Below are positions 11,001 through 21,475 of a stretch of DNA of 64,000 bases, piece by piece (positions within the stretch are counted from its first letter, which is position 1; each line of letters begins with the position of its first letter). The stretch covers positions 51,538,119 to 51,602,118 of the forward strand of contig OZ007579.1 in NCBI GenBank assembly GCA_963931925.1, written 5' to 3'. This DNA is from Onchidella celtica (taxonomy: Eukaryota; Mollusca; Gastropoda; Systellommatophora; Onchidiidae). The position numbers and the translations under genes are program-made. Below the pieces are notes generated by a model that worked only from the letters and a program-made list of their open reading frames with translations, ran no database searches and was not told the DNA's origin.

Positions 11001-11488
11001 GCCGAACCAACATTCCATCAACTCAGGCTCTCCTAGGCAAAAAAAGACTGCGGTGGCTTGGACATCTCCACCGTATGGAAAATGATCGCATCCCCAGACA
11101 AATTCTCTACGGGGAACTTGCTACTGGCAACCGACCCAGAGGTAGGCCACATCTGCGATTCAAAGACACTTGCAAGGTCACGATGAAAGCATTCAACATC
11201 GACCCCAATGAATGGGAGAACCTTGCAAATGATCGAAGCAGATGGAGACAAAAATTGCGCAGTGGCACGCTCGCAATAGACTTCAAGGCAAAAGAAACAT
11301 ACCTGACAAAACGACAGAGGCGGAATGAAAACACTCGCCAAAGTGAACCCAAAAGACTGACCTGCAATCACTGCCATCGCACTCTCGGGTCAAACATTGG
11401 TAGAATAAGCCACGAGAGAAGCTGTCAGTCAAAATGAAAGTGAATATTCTAGCTGCTAAGACCGTCTGTAAAGACGCTAAAGGCCATA
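8067..11488 (+). mobile_element. Complete, apparently recent RTE-like LINE
   Basis: A 3422-base element between the identical 160-bp repeats. It has a GC-rich leader of about 155 bases, one long open frame, and a very short 3' end (about 50 bases after the stop) with neither poly(A) nor a microsatellite. The leader can form a hairpin at 8068-8087 (TGGCG/CGCCA) and another at 8151-8167 (CCTGGG/CCCAGG). Identical flanks and an unbroken frame imply recent insertion. Confidence 0.9.
8306..11437 (+). CDS. Intact LINE endonuclease-reverse transcriptase, 1043 aa
   Basis: It nicks target DNA and copies its own RNA into it. The endonuclease has ETRLPDSG, VYAPT, LGDFNARVG and CDTDHALVV. The reverse transcriptase has NNYRGISLLSITGK, VDLTKAFDTV (catalytic Asp near residue 620), SGVKQGCVLAPTLFG and LLFADDAAIV (catalytic pair near 734). 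The tail has CLRKILKIKWQD, LRWLGHLHRM and a C-terminal CNHC followed by HERSC, a zinc-finger-like motif. The first ATG falls inside the conserved endonuclease start: the LGTWNVRTM motif is coded just upstream and the frame is open back to 8222 (stop TAG at 8219). No ATG precedes the motif, so the real start may be non-ATG. There are no internal stops or frameshifts. Clade assignment (RTE-like) is from memory of such proteins. Confidence 0.92.
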   Translation: MHPGLQQQDLTDIDSIRKSQIIDRELQLLNIDIAALQETRLPDSGSVKEENYTFFWQGLSSEQPRIHGVGFAIKNSLINSIATPIGVSERIMTLRLNTRSGFTNIICVYAPTLTSSDETKDIFYEALQRTLHNIPLTEGLLILGDFNARVGADHSAWPKCIGHFGIGNINENGQRLLELCSVNSLCVTNTYFDLKRCQRTSWRHPRSGHWHQLDLILSRRKSLGCIKITRSLHSADCDTDHALVVSKIKISAKKIYRSKAPSIPKINVTAIRDESNRKSFEKLFAESMDNVTQCDSVDETWNTLSSKIHDCAIKSFGQHKVSNNDWVAQNSEILLPLIEQKKSAFNEYNKNCNQSTKTCLKNAKAKLQLEVRRCANKYWTDLCNSIQEANEKGDMKTAFSQMKVALGPIITKSAPLKSVNGEPITDKNEQLNRWVEHYSLLYSTEKNIPPDFEEHLQKLPIMTELDAEPSLVELSNAIDHLSAGKATGSDNIPAEVLKDLKGPLLPHLYNLLLQCWKEGVIPHDMRDAKIVTLYKNKGDKGDCNNYRGISLLSITGKAFARVILCRLQQLAEKVLPETQCGFRSKRSTIDMIFALRQIQEKCKEQNRPLITCFVDLTKAFDTVSRSGLYAVLKSIGCPPTLLKLIASFHTDMRACVNFEGCTSNSFAVNSGVKQGCVLAPTLFGIYFAALLKNAFGQCSGGVLINTRVDGSIFNVARLKAKSRTEHTMLQELLFADDAAIVAHDETTLQALINSLAKACDKFMLKISVSKTVVLTQGLRNPNPIMLNGSPLEQVGKFCYLGSTISGSTDITTEINARIGKAATAFGKLSKRVWNNSKLTIKTKVLVYQTCVLSTLLYGSETWTTYSKHERSLNSFHLRCLRKILKIKWQDRISNIEVLSRTNIPSTQALLGKKRLRWLGHLHRMENDRIPRQILYGELATGNRPRGRPHLRFKDTCKVTMKAFNIDPNEWENLANDRSRWRQKLRSGTLAIDFKAKETYLTKRQRRNENTRQSEPKRLTCNHCHRTLGSNIGRISHERSCQSK

Positions 11489-11648
11489 TATTTGATGCTC
11501 TTTTCATTCATATTTCTCATGTCTGAGCAATTTCCATCGGATATCGTTAAAATGTATATGGCCACCGATTTCACTGGGGAGTGGGGATTACAATTCGGAG
11601 AAAGAGCAAATGAATTTCCCAGTGTGAATGGAACAGGCATGGCCATAT
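11489..11648 (+). repeat. 160-bp target-site duplication, right copy
   Basis: Identical to 7907-8066 and directly following the LINE 3' end. The element ends AAAGGCCATA and the duplicated target itself ends GGCCATAT, so a short microhomology may have helped priming. Confidence 0.9.
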
Positions 11649-12751
11649 AATTTTTGTAACTACAGTAGGGTGGTTTTCAAGGGTTATGGGAGTAAAGACA
11701 GTCACAGCTGCAGCTAGCCATTTTCTTAACTGTTACTGGCCTTGAGTACCATTACCAGTTTCCCAAAGGTCAGGGGGTTTGACGGACTTTTTCCCAATGA
11801 GAAATCATCTTTTAATTTGGCATCGTTCTGTGTGATACCCATCGTATCTCCTCATGGTTCATTTTCCACCACATGTTGTGCTTTGCCTTGGCATGCATCA
11901 GCTTGGTATTGAATTTTCACTCCACAGTTATGCGTCTGTACTCCAACACTAGTATGGGGATAAGGGGCGATGTCGACAACACTTGATAGTGCTTGGAAAA
12001 TGCAAAAAAAATATGCCAGTCTACTGATCTATGCAGTAATCAAAGAATGAGATTTCAGTACATCTCATGTGAATAAATCTGGCATTAAAGGAACAGACAG
12101 ACTAGCTTTTTTTTCTTGTTTTTAGTTAGTCCAATGCCCACTTAAGGGTGAGGGCGGGTCCTGAAATCGAAAATAGGCTTCAGAATACTGGTATCGAGAT
12201 TTTGTACGTTTTGGTTTCTTTATCTGTTTGGGAACACTATTTTACCTAACCATATGCCAATTTTGAATGTTTATAATCCTGAAATATGTCTTTTAGTGAG
12301 ATGGGGATCAAGGAAAAGGCACAGAATCATGCCATTGAGCCGCAAAATTAGCCCTAAATAACATCTCAGTGTCGCCACCAAAACCATGAGTTTTAATGAA
12401 TACTTGGTCTCGAGACCTTGTTGTCCACATGTCTAGGTCAAGGTAACAGGCCTGAGACATCCCATTCCATTCTATACAAACATACAATATCATTATACTG
12501 TTGGCACTGCAATAATAAAACGTAAAAGGGTGCGTGATCACCCCCGACCTTCACCTCGCCTCCTTTTCACTGATTGGTTGGCTGTAAACAGAGCAATAAA
12601 TTGCTCTTAGTCATTGGCTGGGGCGAAGCTCATGTCCTCCATACGTACCAGATTTAGATCGTGACCTACATAATTGCGTAAAAAGTACAGTGTTAGCTGA
12701 CTAGACAGTGCTTTTGTTTCAAGTTTTTGTTTTTATAACGTTGGGGCAGCA

Positions 12752-14788
12752 GAGAGAAAATGGAGAAAAACCAAATTGACTGTACACAAAGAAATCTATG
12801 TGCACAATACTAACAATGTAAAAGAACTTATCCTAAAAGAGAGAAAAAATTATTTTAATGCCAAAATTTTAAAATGTACAAGTTCAAAAGCACTTTTTAG
12901 TGTCATTAATGAAATGAAAGGAAAATCTTCTACATCTTTGCCCTCCACAATAGCAACAGCAAGCCTCCCTGACACATTTGGGCAGTATTTTATTAACAAA
13001 ATTTCTAGGATCAGGAGTGGTCTAGACGATGACTCATGTACATCTGAGTCCAGTAATGACTATTTTAACTGTTTTGATGGTTCATATTTTAATGAGTTTA
13101 AGCCTGCAACACCAGAGGAAATTAAAAAGATTATTATGACTTCACCACCCAAATCATGTCCTCTTGACCCTATCCCAACTACTCTTCTGGTTCAATGCCT
13201 TGACTCCCTTCTTGATATTATAACATCTATTGTCAATCAATCTCTTCAAACAGGAATTGTTCCAACTTGTTTCAAAGAAGCCATCGTTATTCCATTATTG
13301 AAAAAACACAACTTAGACTCTGAGGACCTAAAAAATTATCGCCCAGTTTCTAATCTTTCTTTTATCTCAAAGATCCTAGAAAAAGTAGTATTGGCTCAAC
13401 TTAAAGATCATTTAAAAGCTAATAACCTCATAGAAAAATGTCAATCTGCATATCGTGAACATCACAGCACTGAAAGTGCACTTCTAAGAATTGTTAATGA
13501 CATCTTACGATCAAGCGATGAGGGCAACATTACCATTCTTACGTTGCTAGATCTATCAGCCGCTTTTGATACCATTGATCATTCGATACTCCTTGAAAGA
13601 CTATCTCTAACATCTGGAATCTCTGGCATAGTTTTGTCATGGTTCAAGTCTTACTTGACAAAAAGATCTCAGTCAGTGTTTATTCAAGGTAGTTATTCTA
13701 CCAAATTCCAACTTAAATACGGAGTACCACAAGGTTCTGTTCTGGGCCCTGTTTTATACACCTTGTACATGTCACCATTAAGTAAAGTTTTTGTATCACA
13801 CAGTATGAAATATCACATGTATGCAGATGACTCGCAGCTTTATGCAGCATCTCAGTTGGTTGACTTTCCTTCACTTGTGAGTCAAGTTCAAAATTGTTTT
13901 GACTCTGTAAAAACCTGGATGCGTACCAGCAAGCTCCAGCTTAACAATGACAAAACCGAGGTTATGCTATGTGCCACTGAATCAAAGCTAAATAAGATTG
14001 AGGTCAGTGAAATACAACTAGCTGACACTGATATTCATTTTTCAGAGAAAGCAAAAAACCTGGGTGTCTTTTTGGACAAAAATCTTTCCATGGAGTATCA
14101 GATTAATTACATCACCAAATCAATGTTTTTTGAAATACGAAGGATTTCACGTATGAAATCTGTTCTGACTCAGGAAGCAGTGAAAACATTAGTTATCTCC
14201 TTGGTTTTGTCTCGCCTTGATTACTGCAATTCACTCTATGCTGGTCTCTCAGATGAAAAGATTTTTAAACTGCAAAAAGCACAAAATTGTGCGGCTCGTT
14301 TAATTCTTGGAAAGTCAAAATTTGAAAGTAGCACAGAAATGCTCAAAATCCTTCACTGGTTACCAGTAAAAGCCAGAATAGAATACAAAATTGCTGTGTT
14401 TTGCTACTGTAGTGTCACAACAACTGCACCTGCATACATCAGTGAACTTCTCTGTCCCTATGCTCCTCCCAGGGCCCTGAGATCTCAAGACTCGGAGCTC
14501 TTGGTGGAACCTAGGTGCAACCTCAAAACGTTCGGCGACAGGTCATTTAGTAAAATTGGACCTGCATTATGGAACTCACTACCAAATTCCCTGAGATCAG
14601 CATGCAGTGTAGAGAGTTTTAAAAAACAACTAAAACCTCACCTGTTTCAAAAATATTTAGATAAATGATTTGTGTGTGTGTGACCGTTCTTTAGTATGTA
14701 TGTGTGCGCGTATGGTGGACAATGTTAAGCGCCTTGAGGCCTCGGCGAAAGGCGCTATATAAATGCTCTTATTATTATTATTATTATT
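12752..14788 (+). pseudogene. L2-like LINE, part 3: reverse transcriptase and 3' tail
   Basis: An open stretch of 630 codons (12776-14668) carries KNYRPVSNLSFISKILEK, DLSAAFDTIDHSIL, YGVPQGSVLGPVLYTLY, catalytic YADDSQLY near 13815, LGVFLDKNLSM, SRLDYCNSLYAGL and LHWLPVKARIEYK. This series is typical of L2/CR1-group LINEs. After the stop come GGCGCTATATAAATGC and (ATT)n to 14788, the usual L2-type 3' end. The reverse transcriptase frame is still open. The element is dead only because insertions split its 5' half. Confidence 0.85.
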
Positions 14789-15806
14789 GTCTTTATTGTG
14801 GATAACTGAGTGAGCTTTAATGGATTCAAAAGCTAGTCGAAAGATACTACGCAAGTTCATATGATACACGCCGCCGCCCCTTCTACCCTGTACCTTACAC
14901 TATTTCTCAATTGCGATTTTCTTAAAACTGCACTTTTGATCAGTAATTTGTGAACTAGATTTTTATTTATGGACCAGTTGGTATAAAATGGCGTAATCCC
15001 ACTGGAAAATGAAAATGTCAGTCTGGCAGTTACCTTGATGAACCAATCAGTTACCTGGTTATTTTAGTGAGAATATTGTCAATATCAGAAAAAGTCTTGA
15101 TGCCGTCCGTGATTATTGTTTTGGTTTTCTTCTGTAAAGCACCTGGAGCTATCAGGAAAGCTTTGCTATATAAATCTACATTATTATTACATGTAGTATA
15201 ATTACATATATGGACGACATGTGCTGTAGTTGGTGGTGTGCTGTGTCAAATGGTCAGGAAAGTTTTCTTGCGATAGTTTTCACCCCTGGTTGTTTTCTTT
15301 CTTTTAAAATAAATTTTGACCCATGACATTTTTGTGCAAATAAATGGCAAATGATGGCTTTGAGAATGGTGATTTTTCAGTGCCAGATTTCTCTGCAGGT
15401 TAGTGATGAAAGTTGAATCTAAAGTTTTATACAATTACGAACTACTGAATGCAGAGTTACATTGATAGAGAACTTTAGAAAAAAGAAATGCTTTGAAAAT
15501 TTTGCAATGACTGAGGTCAGGTTTGTAGTTTCTAATGTAATAGCAGTTGTGGTACAACTATCTGTACAGATACTTGATTTTATCACCTTGGGGTGAAATC
15601 TGAGGATCAGTCGCAAAATTTGCTGACTGTGATTTTCTAATAGAAAAACTACATGTATGTTCTTATGGCTTTGTTTTTGTAGTAAGACTACTGTCATATT
15701 TGGTCACAGTCAGTCTTAGTTTAGCATTTATACATGTCCATAGTTTGTATGTTTTAATGTTGTACTAATCTGAATACTCATTTCTTAGTGCTTTTTCTAT
15801 CCTCAG
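14789..15806 (+). other. ELOA: Remainder of the last ELOA intron
   Basis: No coding signal. It contains an L2-type tail relic at 15100-15188 and ends in the acceptor CTTTTTCTATCCTCAG. Confidence 0.6.
15100..15188 (+). mobile_element. L2-type LINE 3' end relic
   Basis: CTGTAAAGCACCTGGAGCT, then GCTTTGCTATATAAATC and ATTATTATTA, matches the general form of L2-type 3' ends. No coding part remains. Confidence 0.5.
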
Positions 15807-15871
15807 TTGTGCGACCCATGCCACCAATGATGGCCAAGTCACTACAGATGAGGAAAAACATGCGACGATGA
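15807..15871 (+). CDS. ELOA: Elongin A, terminal coding exon
   Basis: It follows acceptor TCTATCCTCAG in phase 1 and encodes VRPMPPMMAKSLQMRKNMRR, then TGA at 15869-15871. The motif APMMAKxxxxxKNR at the extreme C-terminus is strongly conserved in Elongin A, so this exon is the firmest evidence for the gene. No canonical AATAAA was found close downstream; the first lies near 17776. Confidence 0.82.
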
Positions 15872-15973
15872 GGTCATGGGTCTGTGAACCCTTTTCTCAG
15901 TGGACAGCAGAATTTCAGCATCATCAGGATTCATTCAGCTGATTTTAAAATGTAATACTGTGCCAAAAAAGTG

Positions 15974-16143
15974 TAGAGCAATTGAGAGGGTTAGAAATAG
16001 AAGGGGTCTAAGTGCCAATTGCAATTAGATTCCTTGTAATTCTAAACCCCTCATTTATTTCAGGGGAGGTTTGAATTAAAAGGGATCTAAGAGCAATTGG
16101 CACTTAGACCCAGTGTAATTCTAACCTCTTCAATTGTGAACTC
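15974..16143. repeat. Fold-back element (inverted-repeat MITE-like)
   Basis: The arms, about 50 bases each (GGTTAGAA and GGGTCTAAGTGCCAATTGC versus their complements at 16080-16140), flank about 80 bases. Arm identity is high but imperfect. No target duplication was recognised. It lies just after the ELOA stop, probably in the 3' untranslated region, where it could form an RNA hairpin. Confidence 0.6.
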
Positions 16144-16334
16144 TTTTTTAAACTTATTAATGGCAGTCTTTTGTTTTAACTTTGAATGGTGTATGTGCAG
16201 AATGCTTCACTAAAAGTTTTTAGTATGAATAGTGTTAGGGGAGCAAAGTCTACCCTACAAAGCCAGATAAAGAAATCACTGAGATGTGTTCAATGTTCAG
16301 CAGTGGCTTCTTATGTCCAATACTAAGTGTCCGT

Positions 16335-16531
16335 CATGGGTGAAAGTTTGCTGGAAATTTCCGGCTGTGCCGGAAAAATTGGGGCCGTTGGGCCTCATGC
16401 CAGAAATCGTCCGGGAAAGTTTCTTGTTATGTGTTTTACACTTCTTGTGTTTTGTGGCATTGATCCGCGGGATTTTATGTGGCAGAAAAATATGTTGCAG
16501 GAAATTTTGAGTTGGCTAACTTTCACCCATG
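16335..16531. mobile_element. 197-bp hAT-like MITE
   Basis: The left end CATGGGTGAAAGTT is the exact inverted complement of the right end AACTTTCACCCATG. The 8-mer GTGTCCGT lies directly on both sides (16327-16334 and 16532-16539). Inverted ends with an 8-bp duplication fit the hAT superfamily. The first eight bases, CATGGGTG, are shared with the element at 30503-31981. Confidence 0.85.
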
Positions 16532-16539
16532 GTGTCCGT

Positions 16540-18349
16540 AAAAACATTTGAATATGATCTTGCTAGGCTGTGGCATCTAGTAGAGGCTTAGGAGGGTTCA
16601 GTGTAAATTTAAGTGTTTAACTGTGTCTCTGGGCTGTGTTTTTATGAAACTATCTCTCCATTGTTACATTGTGATATGGATAGTATTTTATCTTACTGTA
16701 ATGGAGCTGGAGGGTGAACACGTAACCACCTAAACTCCCTGACTACGCCATCAAAAATTATGAAACTTGGTGCACTGCTTCAATTTTTGATAAGTTACAA
16801 GGACACCTCTGTTTTGACAAAATTTAGTCTTTGACACTGTTTATTCACCATTATTTGAGCTGCATTTTAAGAGATGTATTTTCATTGAGGAGAATGGAAA
16901 AGTGTGGCCAGAAATGGCGTTCTACGTCTCTCGTTGCATATAATATATTACTGGTCACAAGTCAACTTTATGACATCTGTGAATTCTACAGGGAATTGTG
17001 GTGTAACGAAAAAATCTGTTCATCTCTGCCTGGAATCCAAGTGTTGTTATTAGTGCGACCTAGATTTAGATCTACTGCTGGGCTTGATGCAAGGAAAATC
17101 TGCAAGGTTGATCTTGCCCAGGTTGGCTAGTACTGAGTAAAAACTGACAAAAAGGAAAAGAAGTAGGTTTGATAGTTTGCATGATGTTACACTTGAACAG
17201 ACAGCAACACATGTGGGTTGGCTTCTGCATACCATGGATATTTAAAATAACTGATTATAAAACTGCCGAATGAAGAAATCGCGCATTCATCAATGCCTGG
17301 CCCTGTAGTTTCAGCACTTATTGTTCACTTTAAGCGTAAAGCTTATAGCACGGCCTGATTTATAACAATGCTCTCAGTGAATCATGGTGGGACAGAATTT
17401 AACAATTAAGTGCCTTACAAAATATGCAACAACAAAAAAATGTGTATTAATTATTATGCTTTCAAGACATCCAGAAATTTGAATGTTATGCCTGTGGTGA
17501 GATTACCTGGTCATTTTGCATTTTTCATCTTGGCCTTGGCTGCATTGAATTGACATCAAGAAATTGAGACAAGACCTAAGACTGTTCAGTCATGACTAGA
17601 AACCAAGTGTTCTTGACAGTATTATGAATTCAGTATTTATGATATGGTGGATGTGGTATTTTGAGTCTGAAGTGTGTAACTGTAATGCCAACTAGAGCTG
17701 TGGCTAGAGGTATCTTGTCATTATTTCTTCTTTTCCTTTTACCTGGCGAATCCAGCACTCAATGGTCAGGAATCAACAATAAAAATGCAGATCTTTATAA
17801 TGTACAAATGCCATACGTTCTGGCTGGCTGTGAAACTGACTTGACACTTTACTTTTATTTTACATTTTTGTATATTTACTTTGTGTGCCAGTTAAAGACT
17901 GTATCTTCACTTGGAATGTGTCAAGTTTTCATTCCCTGCACTGCTTTTCCATTTTTCAATCTTCTTGGATTTGTTTTCTTCGATGTAATTGTTGTGTATA
18001 TTTCTTTTGTGCTGCACTCAGACCACATGTATGTCATTGTCTCTTTCCTTCTTTGGTTTTTGTGTATCTTTGGGTTCTTTGAGTAAGACGTTACCAAGTA
18101 CATGAGTCCTGGTATGACATGTAGAATGTAATGATTAAAACTTTCTCTGTCATCTTCAGAGAATCAGATGTCTCTAAATTCTTCTAGAAAGGTCACAGAG
18201 CCAGCCGAAAAAAAAAAGAAAATAAATACTCAGTGAGGTCAAATTTGGGAAAGAAAAATTATTTTGTTTTTGCGCTTTAAGTTAGTTTTCATCTCACCAG
18301 CCACCATGAAATGGAACCAGCCGCATTGTAGAATGAATATTTGCCATTA
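16540..18349. other. Intergenic or ELOA 3' untranslated DNA
   Basis: T-rich sequence with no recognisable coding homology. An open frame of 141 codons at 17661-18086 is strongly hydrophobic only because the DNA is T-rich. AATAAA occurs near 17776 and 18212. Confidence 0.5.
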
Positions 18350-18357
18350 GTAGCAAC

Positions 18358-20823
18358 CAAGGACTACTGTATGAAAGGACGCGCGCGGCCGGTCTTCTGA
18401 CATCGCTAGCGAAGGCCATTGCATTGACCCAGTTTCTGATGAATAGTCTATTTTTAGACCGAACGTAATAGTGCGCTTTAGCGTAGTAATCTAGACTAAT
18501 AAGATGCGATGAAGTTTATGTCAATTAAGTAAGTAAACACATTTTCCATACGATTTGTTGGCATTAATTTACTTAGTGAATATCCAACACGCCAAAACTT
18601 TTATTTTTAGGCCTAGATCTAGTGCAGAAAGCTTGCACTCTTTTTCTCCCGGATGTTTACGTTACCAGAACAAGTGCTTTGGTTGTGTGGGAAAATATAA
18701 ACATTGAAACAGACATGTGAAACAATGTGATACTGGTGGATATTTTTTACTAGTTGTGGGATTTATATTCTTTCAAAATGCCAAACAAGTGTGGTGTTGT
18801 GAACTGCAAAGCCAACTACAGCGGATCTAACAAATGCCGTGTGTTTAAACTACCTAAAGACGAACAAGAAAAACAGAAATGGTTGAACGTTCTCCCCACG
18901 TGAGGATTTCGTTGTCGACCCAACAAAATTTTTTATATGTGAGAGACATTGGCCAGCGGATACACCTATGGTCAAGATACCAGGTGGACATACTCGGCCT
19001 GTGTTGCCACCAAGTATTTTTAATGTTCCTTCTTCTTGTTTGCCAACACCAAAACCAGCACCACGCGAGCCTAAAGCTGAGGATCAACAGTTGAACTATT
19101 TCATCAAGAAAGACAGAATCACTTCGTTTTCTGAGTTTTCTCCTGACAAAGAGTTGTTAAAAAAGTATGAAAATCTTCTCATATCTCGTCCAGAAGACAA
19201 ATTTGTGTGTATTTTCATGGTGAAAGATTACAGAGAGAGTTTCTTGTCAATAATTGTTCACAACAAATCTACTTTGTGTTCACCTCTTACTCTTTCTGCT
19301 TTCAAGAATGGGATTAACGTGCCCTTGGGTAAAATCTTAAGTCCAAACACTGGTCTGTCATCCTACACACAATTCTTTGAGGCTGTGCACTCAGCGATTA
19401 ACTATGACCTTCCTGTGGATGGTGTTGTTAAAAAAGTGGGAACGACTCTTCAACAAGTTCAAGCCTAAGAGTCGCTTCAAGCTGCCAAAGGCAAGAAACT
19501 CAAATTTCTTACAAGACAGCTTCAACTCATATATGACAAGGCATTCTCGGTGGCAGATTACTGCTTTGCAATTGAATCTTTCCCTCACTGTAATTACCAT
19601 CAACTGCGTGACTTTCTTGTTCTCCCAAGTAGACGAAAGCTGCAGTCTATGATCTCTTCTACAGATGTTGACCAAGTACTGGAGAAAACATTTCAGAAAG
19701 CAAAGAATGCTCAGCAGAAACATTGTTTTTTGTTAGTCAGTGAAGTGAAAATTCGCCAAAGAGTCGCCTTTTCAGGGGTTGTTCTCAATGGCATGTCAAA
19801 AAATGACCCAGACTCCAAGGCAAGCTCTATGTTATGTGTCATGATGAAATGTTTGCATGGTGGACCTAGTGTTATGGTATCTGTTACCACTGTTCACAAC
19901 CTAACAGCTGCCTACCAATTCACTGTTGTCAAGAAAGCTGCTGCTGTTGTTGAGAAGACAGGTGGGATTGTTTTAGGGTCCATGACTGACAATCATAAAA
20001 TCAATCAGCAATACTGCAAATTATTCACAAGAAGAACTGACTTTGAGACTGTACATCCTTTGAATGATCAGCGAGCTTGGTATTTGTTGTACGATTCAGT
20101 TCACTTGCTGAAGTGTTTATTGTCAAGCGAAGTAAAAGACTTCATCCAAGAAGTTTCAAGGGGTTGTTTGACTGTCCCACATGTGTGCACATATGAGTTC
20201 GTAAGGACTGGTTTGTGCTTTGTGAAGAAATCCAAACATAAAGCATGCTGCCGTCAAAGACTTGTCAACATTCTTCTCACCAGGAACACCTACTATGGTT
20301 TTGGATTATTTTCTAAACATCTGCTGCGACGCCTGGCAAAATAAATGTTCTTCTGCATGGGATTCATAATTTGGAAAAGGACCATCAAAGAAATTCAGCT
20401 CTGTACCAGACCTCCATCAAGAAGGCACGGCTCGCTGACTAATTTGGGCTGCAACATGGTGAGTTATTTTTCGTTTCTGTATACAGAGGAACCATTGCTA
20501 TAATACTACAGAAATGGTCCTGATTCATGGAATGGGCTATAATTAAGGTGGTTAAAAAAAATCCAATAGAAAAGGTTGATTTCAAGGTCAAATTGCATGT
20601 GTTATTACATACTGAGGTCTTATGCCAGAGGTTCTACTGTATGGTATCGTCACTAACTGTGGTAAAACTGCTTTATTTAATGAGATTATGTTTGGATGCA
20701 ACATTGGTTACAATTGGTTAGTCTTAGGTGTCATAATAAGGCTGTAGGTGTCAATAATCAAATGGCCTTCGCTAGCGATGTCAGAAGATCGGCCGTGCGC
20801 GTCCTTTCATACAGTAGTCCTTG
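18358..20823 (+). mobile_element. P-type DNA transposon
   Basis: The element is 2466 bases long. The inverted ends match at 61 of 63 positions, starting CAAGGACTACTGTATGAAAG. The 8-mer GTAGCAAC borders it on both sides (18350-18357 and 20824-20831). P elements make 8-bp duplications, and the interior carries a THAP/P-type transposase. The ends look well preserved, whereas the transposase is broken. Confidence 0.92.
18778..20344 (+). pseudogene. P-element-like THAP transposase, inactivated
   Basis: It begins with ATG and a THAP zinc finger: MPNKCGVVNC (C-x4-C), KWLNVLP, then FICERHWPAD (C-x2-H). Downstream are IHNKSTLC-like segments, CFAIESFPHCNYHQLRDFLV, then SKASSMLCVMMKCLHGG, DNHKINQQYCKLF and LLYDSVHLLKC. 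This order is typical of P/THAP9-type transposases. A one-base frameshift lies near 18900 within the THAP domain, a TAA interrupts at 19466-19468, and the frame shifts again after 20341, where an extra 30-odd related codons are visible. At about 520 codons it is short compared with roughly 750-900 for the family. Confidence 0.85.
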
Positions 20824-21424
20824 GTAGCAACATAATTATTTGTTACAAATGGTTACTGTGTGTGTGGCCTATTCTCTAAACTCCTACATGTTGTTTGTAA
20901 GGTTTACGCCAGGCACAAAAGAAGTGATGAAAAGTTGGCTGGCAAATGTTTAAATTCCAGGAAATGGATTAAGCGATTGAAAATGCAACACTTCAAATGT
21001 CTAACAATACTTAGGATATATACCATGGCTGTGGTGATGTATATTTAGGGCTAAACGGCGTTTCTCCAAAATCTGAGTATTGATGGCCAGACGCAACCAG
21101 TAGCAACATGGATATTTATTATATATATACATGCAGTTTGGATAGAGACTTTAAACTAAAAAGTGCAGTACACACTATCTCAGTCTTAGTTGCTGTTCAT
21201 TGTGCCGACATGACAGACACCGAGATATCTTATAGTAATATTACATCATATTGAAGTGGAATGCTGGTGGTAGGAGAATGGGCCTAACTGACATTTATTT
21301 TATTTATTTCTCTCTCATTTGCATTTAATTGTAAATTTCTGTTATCCTGAGAATTTTAACTGGTTTTTAAAAATTTTGACGTGTGGGAAAATTGATAAAA
21401 TTTTCTTACCGTGCATCTTTTTCT

Positions 21425-21475
21425 TATAAGATAAGATAAGATAAATTTTATTCGTCCTTGTACAAGGAAATTTGT
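21425..21475 (-). mobile_element. LINE/SINE 3' tail, reverse orientation
   Basis: Read on the reverse strand it is CAAATTTCCTTGTACAAGG, then GAATAAAATTTATC and a (TTATC)n-like run. This is the style of several LINE 3' ends with pentamer tails. No coding part was seen. Confidence 0.4.

Larger units (their letters stand above)
7432..12751. mobile_element. Composite 5.3-kb insertion within the L2-like LINE
   Basis: The L2 reading breaks after GAGAGA at 7426-7431 and resumes after GAGAGA at 12752-12757 (RKWRKTKLTVHKEIY). The inserted DNA holds a SINE-like poly(A) block (7440-7580), a poly(G) run near 7750, the intact RTE-like LINE with its 160-bp flanking repeats, and about 1.1 kb of unidentified sequence (11649-12751). 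The outer type of this insertion is not recognised, and the six-base duplication is only suggestive. Confidence 0.5.

Noticed and set aside
17661-18086. 141-codon open frame with many hydrophobic residues, resembling a membrane protein
   Set aside because: The DNA is T-rich, which alone gives Phe/Leu/Val-rich translation. No family features, splice context or homology was recognised.
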